From the NCBI GenBank assembly GCA_005883235.1, contig VAYE01000148.1, positions 1 to 16,258 of the forward strand: a stretch of DNA of 16,258 nt, in the 5' to 3' direction. The position numbers and the translations under genes were made by a program. The stretch is from Actinomycetota bacterium (GTDB taxonomy: Bacteria; Actinomycetota; Thermoleophilia; Gaiellales; Gaiellaceae). The notes beneath the pieces are model-generated. The model made no database searches. It saw only the letters and a program-made list of their open reading frames with translations, and was not told where the DNA came from. Of this stretch, positions 1 to 6,947 are shown piece after piece. Position 1 is the stretch's first letter; every line of letters starts with the position of its first letter.

Positions 1-427
1 GCTGGTCGAACACGATCTCGCCGGGGCGGAGCCCGCCGCGGAGGAACCGGAAGGTGTGGATGTGGCTGAGGTAGCCTGGCGGCACCGCGAGGATCGCTCC
101 CGCTCCGGAGCGGATCGTGCCGACCGTCGCCCGGTGCTCGGCGCCGGCGAACGGCGCGGTGGCCGCGGGCGCCGCCTCGAGCACGCCCGGCTCGTGCGTC
201 ACGGCGGAAGCGACGCGGAGCGCGGAGCGGTACGACGCCACCGGCCCCTGCCAGTCCACGGGCACGCTCCGGGCGGCGCTGCCCGTCATCGTCCGCAGCG
301 AGTGCCCGACGAAGAGCAGCATGGCGCCGAGCAACGCGACGGCAGCCGCCAGTGCGAGCGCGCGCACCGCCGTCCGCCCGGGCGCCCGCAAGAGTCCCGA
401 CACCGCGAGCGGCGCGAGAACGGTCAC
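1..427 (-). CDS. ABC transporter permease, FtsX/MacB type (N-terminal part, cut by window edge)
   Basis: The frame opens at a GTG (427-425) that overlaps the stop of the upstream ATPase gene as GTGA, and stays open to position 1, so only about 142 N-terminal residues are seen. The protein starts with a short basic cytoplasmic stretch (VTVLAPLAVSGLLRAPGR), followed by one clear hydrophobic segment at about residues 21-42, then a non-cytoplasmic region with no further membrane segment. A single N-terminal TM helix followed by a large extracytoplasmic domain is the layout of MacB/FtsX-family permeases, whose remaining three helices would be at the missing C-terminus. It is the last visible gene of the lipoprotein-ATPase-ATPase-permease operon, so it is presumably the membrane partner of the two ATPases. 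The substrate cannot be told from the sequence. The family call rests on context plus topology, because no diagnostic C-terminal helices are present. Confidence 0.75.
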   Translation of the reverse strand, partial: MTVLAPLAVSGLLRAPGRTAVRALALAAAVALLGAMLLFVGHSLRTMTGSAARSVPVDWQGPVASYRSALRVASAVTHEPGVLEAAPAATAPFAGAEHRATVGTIRSGAGAILAVPPGYLSHIHTFRFLRGGLRPGEIVFDQ

Positions 428-1065
428 GCGGCGACCTCCGCCGCCACGACGCGTCCATCCTCGAGCTCGATCGCCCGTCCGAGCCGCGCCGCGACGTCCG
501 GGTCGTGGGTCGCGACGACGAGTGCGAACCCGAACTCGCGCTGAAGCGCCTCGATCAGCTCGAGAACCCGCTCGCCCGTGTCGCTGTCGAGGTGGCCGGT
601 GGGCTCGTCGCAGAGGAGGAGCTCGGGCGCCTGCGCGAGCGCGCGGGCGATCGCGACGCGCTGCGCCTCGCCGCCGGAGAGCTCGGAGGGGAGGTGGTCG
701 AGCTTCCGCTCCAGGCCGACGAGCGTGAGCAGCGCGAGCGGCTCGAGGCCCGGATCGGTCTCTCCGGGCGTGACGCGGGCGGCGAACGAGACGTTCTCGA
801 AAGCCGTGAAGAAGGGGAGGAGGTTGGAGCCCTGGAAGACGTAGCCGATCCGATCCGTCCGGTCCTCGACGGTTCCGGCGGTGGGCGTGACGAGTCCACC
901 GAGAACGTGCAACAGCGTCGTCTTGCCCGAGCCGGAGCGGCCGAGCAGCGCGACGCTGTCGTGCGGCGCGATCGTCAGGTCGACGCCGTCGAGGGCCGCG
1001 ACCGCCGCGGGCCCTCGCCCGTGGACGACCCGGACACCCCGGCAGGCGACGAGGACGTCGGTCAC
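424..1065 (-). CDS. ABC transporter ATP-binding protein (LolD/MacB-like), second of a pair
   Basis: This is a 213-residue nucleotide-binding domain, the normal size for a LolD-type ATPase. The GTG start at 1065-1063 overlaps the stop of the preceding ATPase as GTGA; upstream in-frame sequence is antisense-like and basic, so I did not extend. All motifs are present: Walker A GRSGSGKTT (about residues 42-50), Q-loop in YVFQGSNLLPF (about 75-85), signature LSGGEAQR (about 129-136), Walker B LLLCDEPTGHLD (about 149-160) and H-loop THD (about 186-188). It should hydrolyse ATP at the cytoplasmic face to drive the FtsX/MacB-like permease encoded directly downstream with a 4-nt overlap. It differs clearly in sequence from the neighbouring ATPase, so the pair could work as a heterodimer or serve as two alternative subunits. 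The family assignment is secure and the substrate is unknown. Confidence 0.93.
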   Translation of the reverse strand: MTDVLVACRGVRVVHGRGPAAVAALDGVDLTIAPHDSVALLGRSGSGKTTLLHVLGGLVTPTAGTVEDRTDRIGYVFQGSNLLPFFTAFENVSFAARVTPGETDPGLEPLALLTLVGLERKLDHLPSELSGGEAQRVAIARALAQAPELLLCDEPTGHLDSDTGERVLELIEALQREFGFALVVATHDPDVAARLGRAIELEDGRVVAAEVAA

Positions 1066-1775
1066 ATTAGCCTGCCGTCGCGGAGCTCGACGACCCGGTC
1101 GGCCGCCTCGGCCACCTTCGAGGAGTGTGTGACGAGAACGACGGTGCTCCCGAACTCCTCGCGGAGGCGCTGCAGCGCCTCCAGGACGAGCTCCTCGTTG
1201 CGGGCGTCGAGCTCGGCGGTCGGCTCGTCGGCGAGGACGAGCGGCGCCTCGCGCGCGGCCGCGGCCGCGATCGCCGTCCGTTGCTGCTCGCCGCCCGAGA
1301 GCGTCGCGGCACGCTGCCGCTCGCGCTTCTGGAGGTCGAAGGCGTCGAGGGCGCGATCGACCCGCTCGCTCGTCCGGCGGGTTCCGGCGAGCCGCAGCGC
1401 GAGCGCGACGTTCTCCCTGGCCGTCAGCTCGGGCCACAGATTGCCGCTCTGGAAGACGATCGCGACCTCGCGCGCCCGGTACGCTGCGAGCTCGGTCTCG
1501 TCGAGCCGGCCGAGCGAATGCCCGAGGGCCCGCACCTCCCCTGCGGAAGGCTCGTCGAGGGCCGCGGCGAGGTGGAGCGCCGTGCTCTTCCCCGACCCGG
1601 ACGGGCCGAGCAGCGCCACGAGCTCACCCTGCTCGATCCGGAGCTCGAGGCCTCGCAGCGCCACCGTCTCCGCAGGCCCCGAGCGGAAGATCTTGAAGAC
1701 GTCGTGGAACTCGAGCGTGCCGAACGAGACCTCCTCGCGCTCGCTCGGCTCGCGGTAGAGGCTCCTTACCTCCAC
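1062..1775 (-). CDS. ABC transporter ATP-binding protein (LolD/MacB-like), first of a pair
   Basis: This is a 237-residue ATPase with an N-terminal extension of about 17 residues before the domain. The only sensible in-frame start is GTG at 1775-1773, overlapping the end of the lipoprotein gene by 10 nt; the ribosome binding site is weak, which suggests translational coupling. Motifs seen are Walker A GPSGSGKST (57-65), Q-loop in VFQSGNLWP, signature LSGGEQQR (about 159-166), Walker B LVLADEPTAELD (about 179-190) and H-loop THSS (about 216-219). All catalytic positions are intact. The stop overlaps the GTG of the next ATPase gene (ATGTGA context), so the two ATPases are made together. Known relatives (LolD, MacB, FtsE) power export or extraction machines that do mechanical work rather than classical import. 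Here the partners would be the permease and the lipoprotein of the same operon. Confidence 0.93.
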   Translation of the reverse strand: MEVRSLYREPSEREEVSFGTLEFHDVFKIFRSGPAETVALRGLELRIEQGELVALLGPSGSGKSTALHLAAALDEPSAGEVRALGHSLGRLDETELAAYRAREVAIVFQSGNLWPELTARENVALALRLAGTRRTSERVDRALDAFDLQKRERQRAATLSGGEQQRTAIAAAAAREAPLVLADEPTAELDARNEELVLEALQRLREEFGSTVVLVTHSSKVAEAADRVVELRDGRLM

Positions 1776-2392
1776 CGGAAGCTCTCGATCATCAACCGGT
1801 ACGCGTCGACGTTGTCGACGCCCTTCGGCGTGCCGAGATCGACGATCGCCTCCTTGCCTCCCCGAGCCACGTAGTAGCGGTCGACGAGCAGCGTGACGCG
1901 CTTGCCCGTGACGGGGTTCGGCGCGCTCTGGGTCGAGTAGCTCACCTTCCATCCCGGGGCTCCGGCGAGCGTGAGCCGCTTCGGCGGAGCGACGACCTGC
2001 GCGCCGGCGAGGCGGCTGCGGACGCTCGCGAGCGTCGGGGGCGCCGCGTGGAGGACGACGACGCGGACGACGTTGTTCTTGTCCCGGAAGGCGATCTTCG
2101 AGCCGGATCCCTGCTGCGCCCAGCCCTCCGGGTACTTCATGGAGTAGCCGGCGCCCGCGTCCCGGAACGTGAGGAAGACCTGGTTGTCGGGGATGTCGCC
2201 GGTCGCGGCCGATTTGGCCTCGGCCTGCAGGGCCGAGGGGGCCGACGGCGACGCCGAGGCCGTCTTGGTGCTGGCCGTCGGCGCCGCCGCCGGGGGTGAG
2301 GGATTCGTCGCCGTCGCCGGTCTCGATGTATGCGACGAGCCGCAGCCGGCGAGGCCGACCGCGACGAGCACGACGACGGCGAACGGTTTCAT
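1766..2392 (-). CDS. Secreted lipoprotein with PsbP/DUF1795-like domain
   Basis: This is a 208-residue protein. A hydrophobic signal sequence ends in the lipobox LAGC, so Cys17 is the predicted lipidated residue and the mature protein would be anchored on the outer face of the cytoplasmic membrane. Residues of about 18-60 are a low-complexity Ser/Thr/Pro/Ala linker. From about residue 68 a folded domain begins with FRDAGAGYSMKYPEGW and ends in DAYRLMIESFRW. That pattern (a Y-S-x-x-Y-P-x-x-W opening and a final helix with FRW) is characteristic of PsbP-like/DUF1795 lipoproteins in Gram-positive bacteria, which have no generally established function. It is the first gene of the ABC operon. The ATG has no clear Shine-Dalgarno sequence, and an 11-bp-period direct repeat lies 22-42 nt upstream. 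It may be an accessory or substrate-presenting subunit of the transporter (inference). Confidence 0.85.
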   Translation of the reverse strand: MKPFAVVVLVAVGLAGCGSSHTSRPATATNPSPPAAAPTASTKTASASPSAPSALQAEAKSAATGDIPDNQVFLTFRDAGAGYSMKYPEGWAQQGSGSKIAFRDKNNVVRVVVLHAAPPTLASVRSRLAGAQVVAPPKRLTLAGAPGWKVSYSTQSAPNPVTGKRVTLLVDRYYVARGGKEAIVDLGTPKGVDNVDAYRLMIESFRWR

Positions 2393-2413
2393 CGCGCCCA
2401 GGCTGCCGAGGCC

Positions 2414-2434
2414 CGCCTGAACGTCGCCTGAACG
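2414..2434 (-). promoter_or_regulatory. Tandem direct repeat, candidate OmpR/PhoP-type operator
   Basis: On the plus strand CGCCTGAACG occurs twice (2414-2423 and 2425-2434) separated by one base, a perfect 10-bp repeat with 11-bp period. Read on the minus strand toward the lipoprotein gene it is CGTTCAGGCGA followed by CGTTCAGGCG. Direct repeats one helical turn apart are the typical binding site of OmpR-family response regulators, and the GTTCA core recalls actinobacterial PHO-box units. A further near-copy (CTTGAACGGCT, 2476-2486) lies upstream of the divergent operon. No regulator gene is in the window, so the assignment is a hypothesis. Confidence 0.4.
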
Positions 2435-2532
2435 GCTCCGCGCCTTGGCACGTGTAAGCCGACGTGCGAACGCGGCTTGAACGGCTGTCGAGAGCGCTAA
2501 AGCCCCCGGCTTCTGCGGTCGATGTCTTGGCG

Positions 2533-3825
2533 ATGAGCGCGCGACGCCGGGGCGGCCCCCGGTCCTCTGTCGGTTCTGTGCCGTGGATCGACCGGTGGCT
2601 TGCGGCCTGCCATGATCTCGCCGAGCTGGAGCGATCGCACCCGATGACGGATGCCGTCATCGACGCGATCGACGGCCGCCGGATCCGCATCGGCGAACGC
2701 TGGCTCGCCGATTTCGCCTCGTGCAACTACCTCGGCTTCGACCTCGACCCGGAGATCATCGGCGTCGTCCCGGAGTACCTGGCGAAGTGGGGGACGCACC
2801 CGAGCTGGTCGCGCCTGCTCGGCAGCCCCGTCCTCTACGAGCAGATCGAGGAGCGTCTGGCCGACCTGCTCGGCTGCGAGGACACGCTCGTCCTGCCCAC
2901 GATCACGCTCATCCACATGTCGGTGATTCCCGTGCTCGCGGGGAGCGGGACGATCTTCCTCGAGAGCCGCGCGCACAAGACGATCTACGACGGGTGCCTG
3001 GTCGCGCAGGCGCACGGCGCCAAGCTCAAGCGGTTCGCGTTCGAGGACCCGGAGGATCTCGAGCGGTTGCTCCAGGAGGCGCACCCGTCGCCGCGGCTCG
3101 TCTGCCTCGACGGGATCAACAGCATGACCGGGAACCCGCCCGACCTCCACGCCTTCGCCCGGATCGCCCGTGACTACGACGCCGTGCTCTACGTGGACGA
3201 CGCCCACGGCTTCGGCGTCATCGGGGAGCGCGGCCCGGAAGAGCCGAGCCCCTACGGGCTCCGCGGGAACAGCATCGTGCGTCACTTCGGCGAGAGCTAC
3301 GAGAACGTCGTCCTCGTCGGGGGCTTCTCGAAGGCGTACTCGTCGCTCGCCGCCTTCGTCGCCTGTCCGACAGAGCTGAAGCGCCTGCTCAAGACGGCCG
3401 CGCCGCCCTACCTCTACTCGGGTCCGTCGCCGGTCGCATCCCTCGCGACTGTCATCGCGGGCTTCGACGTGAACGACGCACGGGGCGACGCGATCCGTGC
3501 CGACCTGTGGCGCAAGGCCGAGCAGGTGCTCGATTGCCTCGACCGCCTCGGCGCTCACACGCCGAACCGGTCCGGCTTCCCGCTGATCGAGGTGCCCCTC
3601 GTGGACCACGAGGAGATCGCCGACGCGGGCCGCTTCCTGTTCGACCACGGCATCTACGTGACCCTCGCGGCCTACCCGCTCGTCCCCAAGAGCGAGGTCG
3701 GGTTCCGCATCCAGATGACCGCAGCCAACACGCAGGCCGAGGTCGAGCAGCTCGTCGACGTGCTCGGCAGGCTCGCCGAGCGCTTCGAGCTGCAGCCGGT
3801 CGGGACGGCCGAGGTGGCCGCATGA
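2533..3825 (+). CDS. PLP-dependent alpha-oxoamine synthase-like enzyme (KBL/BioF/SPT/CqsA superfamily)
   Basis: A fold-type I aminotransferase-like protein of 430 residues if it starts at ATG 2533. In-frame GTGs at 2464 and 2578 are alternatives and none has a strong ribosome binding site. Family marks are CNYLGFD (about 64-70), a His in SRAHKTIYDG (H148) at the usual HASxxDG position, VDDAHGFGVIG (221-231) carrying the PLP-nitrogen Asp222 and His225, and the Schiff-base lysine in GGFSKAY (K267). Near the C-terminus, GFRIQMTAANT holds the substrate-carboxylate Arg typical of the family. Known members condense an amino acid with an acyl-CoA, releasing CO2 and CoA. Which amino acid and acyl group are used here cannot be read. 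The usual E-G-x-x-S-M-x-G-D loop is altered to DGINSMTGNPPD (about 193-204). The stop overlaps the start of the GGDEF/EAL gene as ATGA, which points to a signalling rather than a biotin or glycine role (inference). Confidence 0.85.
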   Translation: MSARRRGGPRSSVGSVPWIDRWLAACHDLAELERSHPMTDAVIDAIDGRRIRIGERWLADFASCNYLGFDLDPEIIGVVPEYLAKWGTHPSWSRLLGSPVLYEQIEERLADLLGCEDTLVLPTITLIHMSVIPVLAGSGTIFLESRAHKTIYDGCLVAQAHGAKLKRFAFEDPEDLERLLQEAHPSPRLVCLDGINSMTGNPPDLHAFARIARDYDAVLYVDDAHGFGVIGERGPEEPSPYGLRGNSIVRHFGESYENVVLVGGFSKAYSSLAAFVACPTELKRLLKTAAPPYLYSGPSPVASLATVIAGFDVNDARGDAIRADLWRKAEQVLDCLDRLGAHTPNRSGFPLIEVPLVDHEEIADAGRFLFDHGIYVTLAAYPLVPKSEVGFRIQMTAANTQAEVEQLVDVLGRLAERFELQPVGTAEVAA

Positions 3826-6800
3826 GCTGGCGCAACCGGGTGTGGGCCGTCTATCTGGCCGTCGCGGGCGCTCTGATGCTGACCTACCTCTTCTTCCCGC
3901 CGCTCGCCGGGAACGGGCCGCTGATCAACGTGCTCGGGCTCTCGGGCGTGGTCGCGATCGTCGTCGGCATCCGAATGCACCGGCCGCGGGCTCGCGCCGC
4001 CTGGTGGCTCTTCGTCGTCGGGCAGTTCCTGTTCTGGGCCGGCGACATCTATACGTACAGCTACCGGATCCTGTTCGGCGCCGACGTGCCCTTCCCGTCC
4101 GTCGGCGACGCGCTCTACCTCGCCGTGTATCCGGCGCTGATGGTCGGACTCGTCTTGCTCGTCAAGCGCCGGAACCCGAAGCGCGATCGCTCGGCGCTCA
4201 TCGACGCGGCCATCCTCACCGTCGGCGTCGGACTGCTCTCGTGGGTCTTCCTCATCGCCCCGAACATCCACCTCACGGGACTGACGTGGCTCCAGCAGGC
4301 GGTGTCCGTCGCCTACCCGCTCGGCGACGTCCTCCTGCTCGCAGCGGTGATCCGCCTGGCCGTCGACATGGGCAAGCGCGCGCCTGCCTTCTACCTGCTC
4401 GTCAGCAGCATCGTCTGCCTGCTCGCCACGGACTCGGCGTACAACTACGCGCTCCTGAAGGGCACGTACAGCCACAAGCAGCTCGGCTACGACGCCGGCT
4501 GGATCCTCTACTACCTCCTCTGGGGCGCGGCCGCGCTCCATCCCTCCATGCGGACCCTCGACGAGGAGCCTGCGCACGATGTCCGCACCCGGCTCACGCC
4601 GCTCCGGCTCACGCTGCTCGGCGGCGCGTGCCTGATCGCGCCGGGGATTCGCTTCGTCGAGGAGCTCGGTAATCCCGACGTCGTCGTCGTCATCGTCTCT
4701 TCCGCCGTGCTCTTCCTGCTCGTCGTGGCACGCATGGCCGGTCTGGTTCGCCAGGAAGAGCGCGCGGTGTCGAGAGAGCTCGCGCTGCGGGGCGCCGGCG
4801 CGGAGCTCGTCGCCGCCGCCGGGCGCGAGCAGGTGCACGGTGCCGCCATCTCCGCCGTCTCGGCTCTGCTCGGCGACGACACACGCGCCCGGGTCGTGCT
4901 CTTCGAGAACGGCGGCGGCGCGGTCGCGGCCTCCAGCGAGGGTGAGGCGTGGTTGCTGACGAAGACCGGAACCGACTGGCTCCATGTCGCGTCGAGGAAT
5001 GGGCACGTGCCGCTGTCGAACGTCGCCGACCGCGTGCGGAGCGAGCTCCGCCTCTTCGAGGGCCAGTCCGTCCTCGTCTTCCCGCTCTCCGTCCGCGACG
5101 AGACGCGCGGCGTGCTCGCGATCTGCTCGTCCGACTCGGTGCAACGGGAGCAGGTGGACTCGCTCGAGGCGCTCGCGACGCAGGTCTCGCTTGCCGTGGA
5201 AGGCGCCTCGCTCGCCGAGGACCTCCACCGCCGCCAGAGCGAGGCCCGGTTCCGCTCGCTCGTCGCGCACTCGAGCGACCTGATCACCGTCCTCGATGCC
5301 GAGGGCCTCGTCACCTACCAGAGCCCGTCCGTCGAGCGGGTGCTCGGCTACAAGGCGGGTGAGCTCGAGGGGACGCGGTTCGACCGGCTCGTCGCCGAGG
5401 CCGACCAGCCGCGGCTCGCCCAGGTCGTGTCGAAGGGCGGTCAAGAGCGCGCCGAGACGCACGCCATCGAGTGCGCGCTCCGTCATCGCGACGGCACCTG
5501 GCTCCAGTTCGAGGTGCAGCACACGGATCTGCTCCAGGACGAGCACGTGAGCGGGATCGTCCTGAACAGCCGCGACGTCAGCGAGCGCAAGGCCTTCGAG
5601 GACCAGCTGGCGCACCAGGCCTTCCACGACCCGGTCACGAACCTCGCCAACCGCGCCCTCTTCGCCGACCGTGTGCAGCACGCGTTGATGCGCGCTCAGC
5701 GCGAGGGCCAGTCCGTCGGCGTGATGTTCATCGACCTCGACGACTTCAAGACCGTCAACGACAGCCTCGGCCACGCCGCCGGCGACCTCGTGCTCCAGGA
5801 GGTGGCCCGCCGCCTCTCCCTGACGGTCCGCCCTGCCGACACGGTCGCGCGCTTCGGCGGGGACGAGTTCGCGATCCTGCTCGACGGCGTGGGCAACCTC
5901 CAAGAGGCCGCGGACGTCGCGGACCGGATGCTCGAGGAGCTGGAGCGCCAGTTCGAGATCGACGCGAAGCAGGTCTTCCCGCGCGCGAGCGTCGGGATCT
6001 GCCTGGCGGACGGCGAGGTTCCGGCGCACGACGCCGAGGAGCTCCTCCGCAACGCGGACGTCGCCATGTACATGGCGAAGCGCGACAGCAAGGGCAGCTA
6101 CCGCGTCTTCGAGCCGGCGATGCACGAGCGCGTGCTCGCGCGGCTCGAGCTCCGAGCCGATCTGCAGCGCGCGATCGACGAGGACGAGCTCGAGGTCCAC
6201 TACCAGCCGGTCGTGCGTCTCGACGGACGGGTCATGTACGGCGTGGAGGCACTCCTCCGCTGGACCCACCCGACGCGCGGGAACATCCCGCCGCTCCAGT
6301 TCATCCCGCTCGCCGAGGAGACCGGCCTGATCATCCCGATCGGTCGCTGGGTCCTCGGAGCCGCGTGCCGCGAGGGCGTCGTCATCCACGAGCGGTTCGC
6401 GCGCGAGGATCCGTTGACGATCAGCGTCAACCTGTCGGTCAGGCAGCTCCAGTCGGACACGATCGTCGCCGACGTACGCGACGCGCTCGAGACGAGCGGC
6501 CTGCCTCCGTCGGCGCTCGTGCTCGAGATCACGGAGTCGGTCATGATGGCCGACACCGACCTCGCGGTGCAGCGGCTGAACGACCTGAAGGCGCTCGGCG
6601 TCCGGCTCGCGATGGACGACTTCGGGACGGGGTACTCCTCGCTGAGCTACCTCGGCCGGTTCCCGGTCGACATCCTCAAGATGGACCGCTCGTTCCTCGC
6701 CTCCGGCGAGAACGACTCGCTCGCCGCCGCGGTGATCGCCCTCGGCGCCAGCCTCGCGCTCGACGTCGTCGCCGAGGGAATCGAGTACCCGGAGCAGGCC

Positions 6801-6947
6801 AGCTCGCTGCGGGAGCTCGGCTGCGAGCTCGGACAGGGCTTCCTCTTCGCCCGCCCGATGGCGCACGACGCGCTCCACGAATACCTCGAGGTCGACGACG
6901 CGTCGCGGGCCGGGCTCGACGAGCAGCCCGAGCCGCATGCAGCATAG
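3822..6947 (+). CDS. Multi-TM GAF-PAS-GGDEF-EAL membrane protein (c-di-GMP synthesis/degradation)
   Basis: A 1041-residue protein; the ATG at 3822 overlaps the upstream stop (ATGA). About ten hydrophobic segments fill residues 8-305. That region has the pattern PSVGDALYLAVYP (92-104), a second YPLGDVLLLA (165-174) and LWGAAALHPSM (233-243); I cannot match it to a named MASE or 7TM family. A GAF-like region follows (about 325-465), then PAS (about 475-590: FRSLVAHSSDLITVLD, with an SPSVERVLGY helix), GGDEF (about 600-760) and EAL (about 775-1030). The cyclase motif FGGDEF (678-683) is intact and is preceded by an RxxD inhibitory site (RPAD, five residues before GGDEF). The EAL domain keeps EALLRW (809-814), NLSVRQ, LEITES, DDFGTG, the Lys of ILKMDRSF, AEGIE and the QGF glutamine. 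Both activities are therefore possible. It is coupled to the synthase before it and the MFS gene after it (11-nt overlap), so the TM part may sense a molecule made by this operon (inference). Confidence 0.95.
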   Translation: MSWRNRVWAVYLAVAGALMLTYLFFPPLAGNGPLINVLGLSGVVAIVVGIRMHRPRARAAWWLFVVGQFLFWAGDIYTYSYRILFGADVPFPSVGDALYLAVYPALMVGLVLLVKRRNPKRDRSALIDAAILTVGVGLLSWVFLIAPNIHLTGLTWLQQAVSVAYPLGDVLLLAAVIRLAVDMGKRAPAFYLLVSSIVCLLATDSAYNYALLKGTYSHKQLGYDAGWILYYLLWGAAALHPSMRTLDEEPAHDVRTRLTPLRLTLLGGACLIAPGIRFVEELGNPDVVVVIVSSAVLFLLVVARMAGLVRQEERAVSRELALRGAGAELVAAAGREQVHGAAISAVSALLGDDTRARVVLFENGGGAVAASSEGEAWLLTKTGTDWLHVASRNGHVPLSNVADRVRSELRLFEGQSVLVFPLSVRDETRGVLAICSSDSVQREQVDSLEALATQVSLAVEGASLAEDLHRRQSEARFRSLVAHSSDLITVLDAEGLVTYQSPSVERVLGYKAGELEGTRFDRLVAEADQPRLAQVVSKGGQERAETHAIECALRHRDGTWLQFEVQHTDLLQDEHVSGIVLNSRDVSERKAFEDQLAHQAFHDPVTNLANRALFADRVQHALMRAQREGQSVGVMFIDLDDFKTVNDSLGHAAGDLVLQEVARRLSLTVRPADTVARFGGDEFAILLDGVGNLQEAADVADRMLEELERQFEIDAKQVFPRASVGICLADGEVPAHDAEELLRNADVAMYMAKRDSKGSYRVFEPAMHERVLARLELRADLQRAIDEDELEVHYQPVVRLDGRVMYGVEALLRWTHPTRGNIPPLQFIPLAEETGLIIPIGRWVLGAACREGVVIHERFAREDPLTISVNLSVRQLQSDTIVADVRDALETSGLPPSALVLEITESVMMADTDLAVQRLNDLKALGVRLAMDDFGTGYSSLSYLGRFPVDILKMDRSFLASGENDSLAAAVIALGASLALDVVAEGIEYPEQASSLRELGCELGQGFLFARPMAHDALHEYLEVDDASRAGLDEQPEPHAA

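Noticed and set aside
2477..2502. TTGAAC and CTAAAG as a promoter for the synthase operon
   Set aside because: The spacer is only 14 bp and the -10 match is poor.
2464..2532. Longer N-terminus of the synthase from GTG 2464
   Set aside because: The added residues have no family match or ribosome binding site. I used ATG 2533, although the true start remains open.
3672..6938. Very long open frame antisense to the GGDEF/EAL gene
   Set aside because: Its product is a low-complexity Arg/Glu/Val/Asp-rich sequence with no family motif, and the plus strand encodes complete conserved domains. It is a normal side effect of high G+C.
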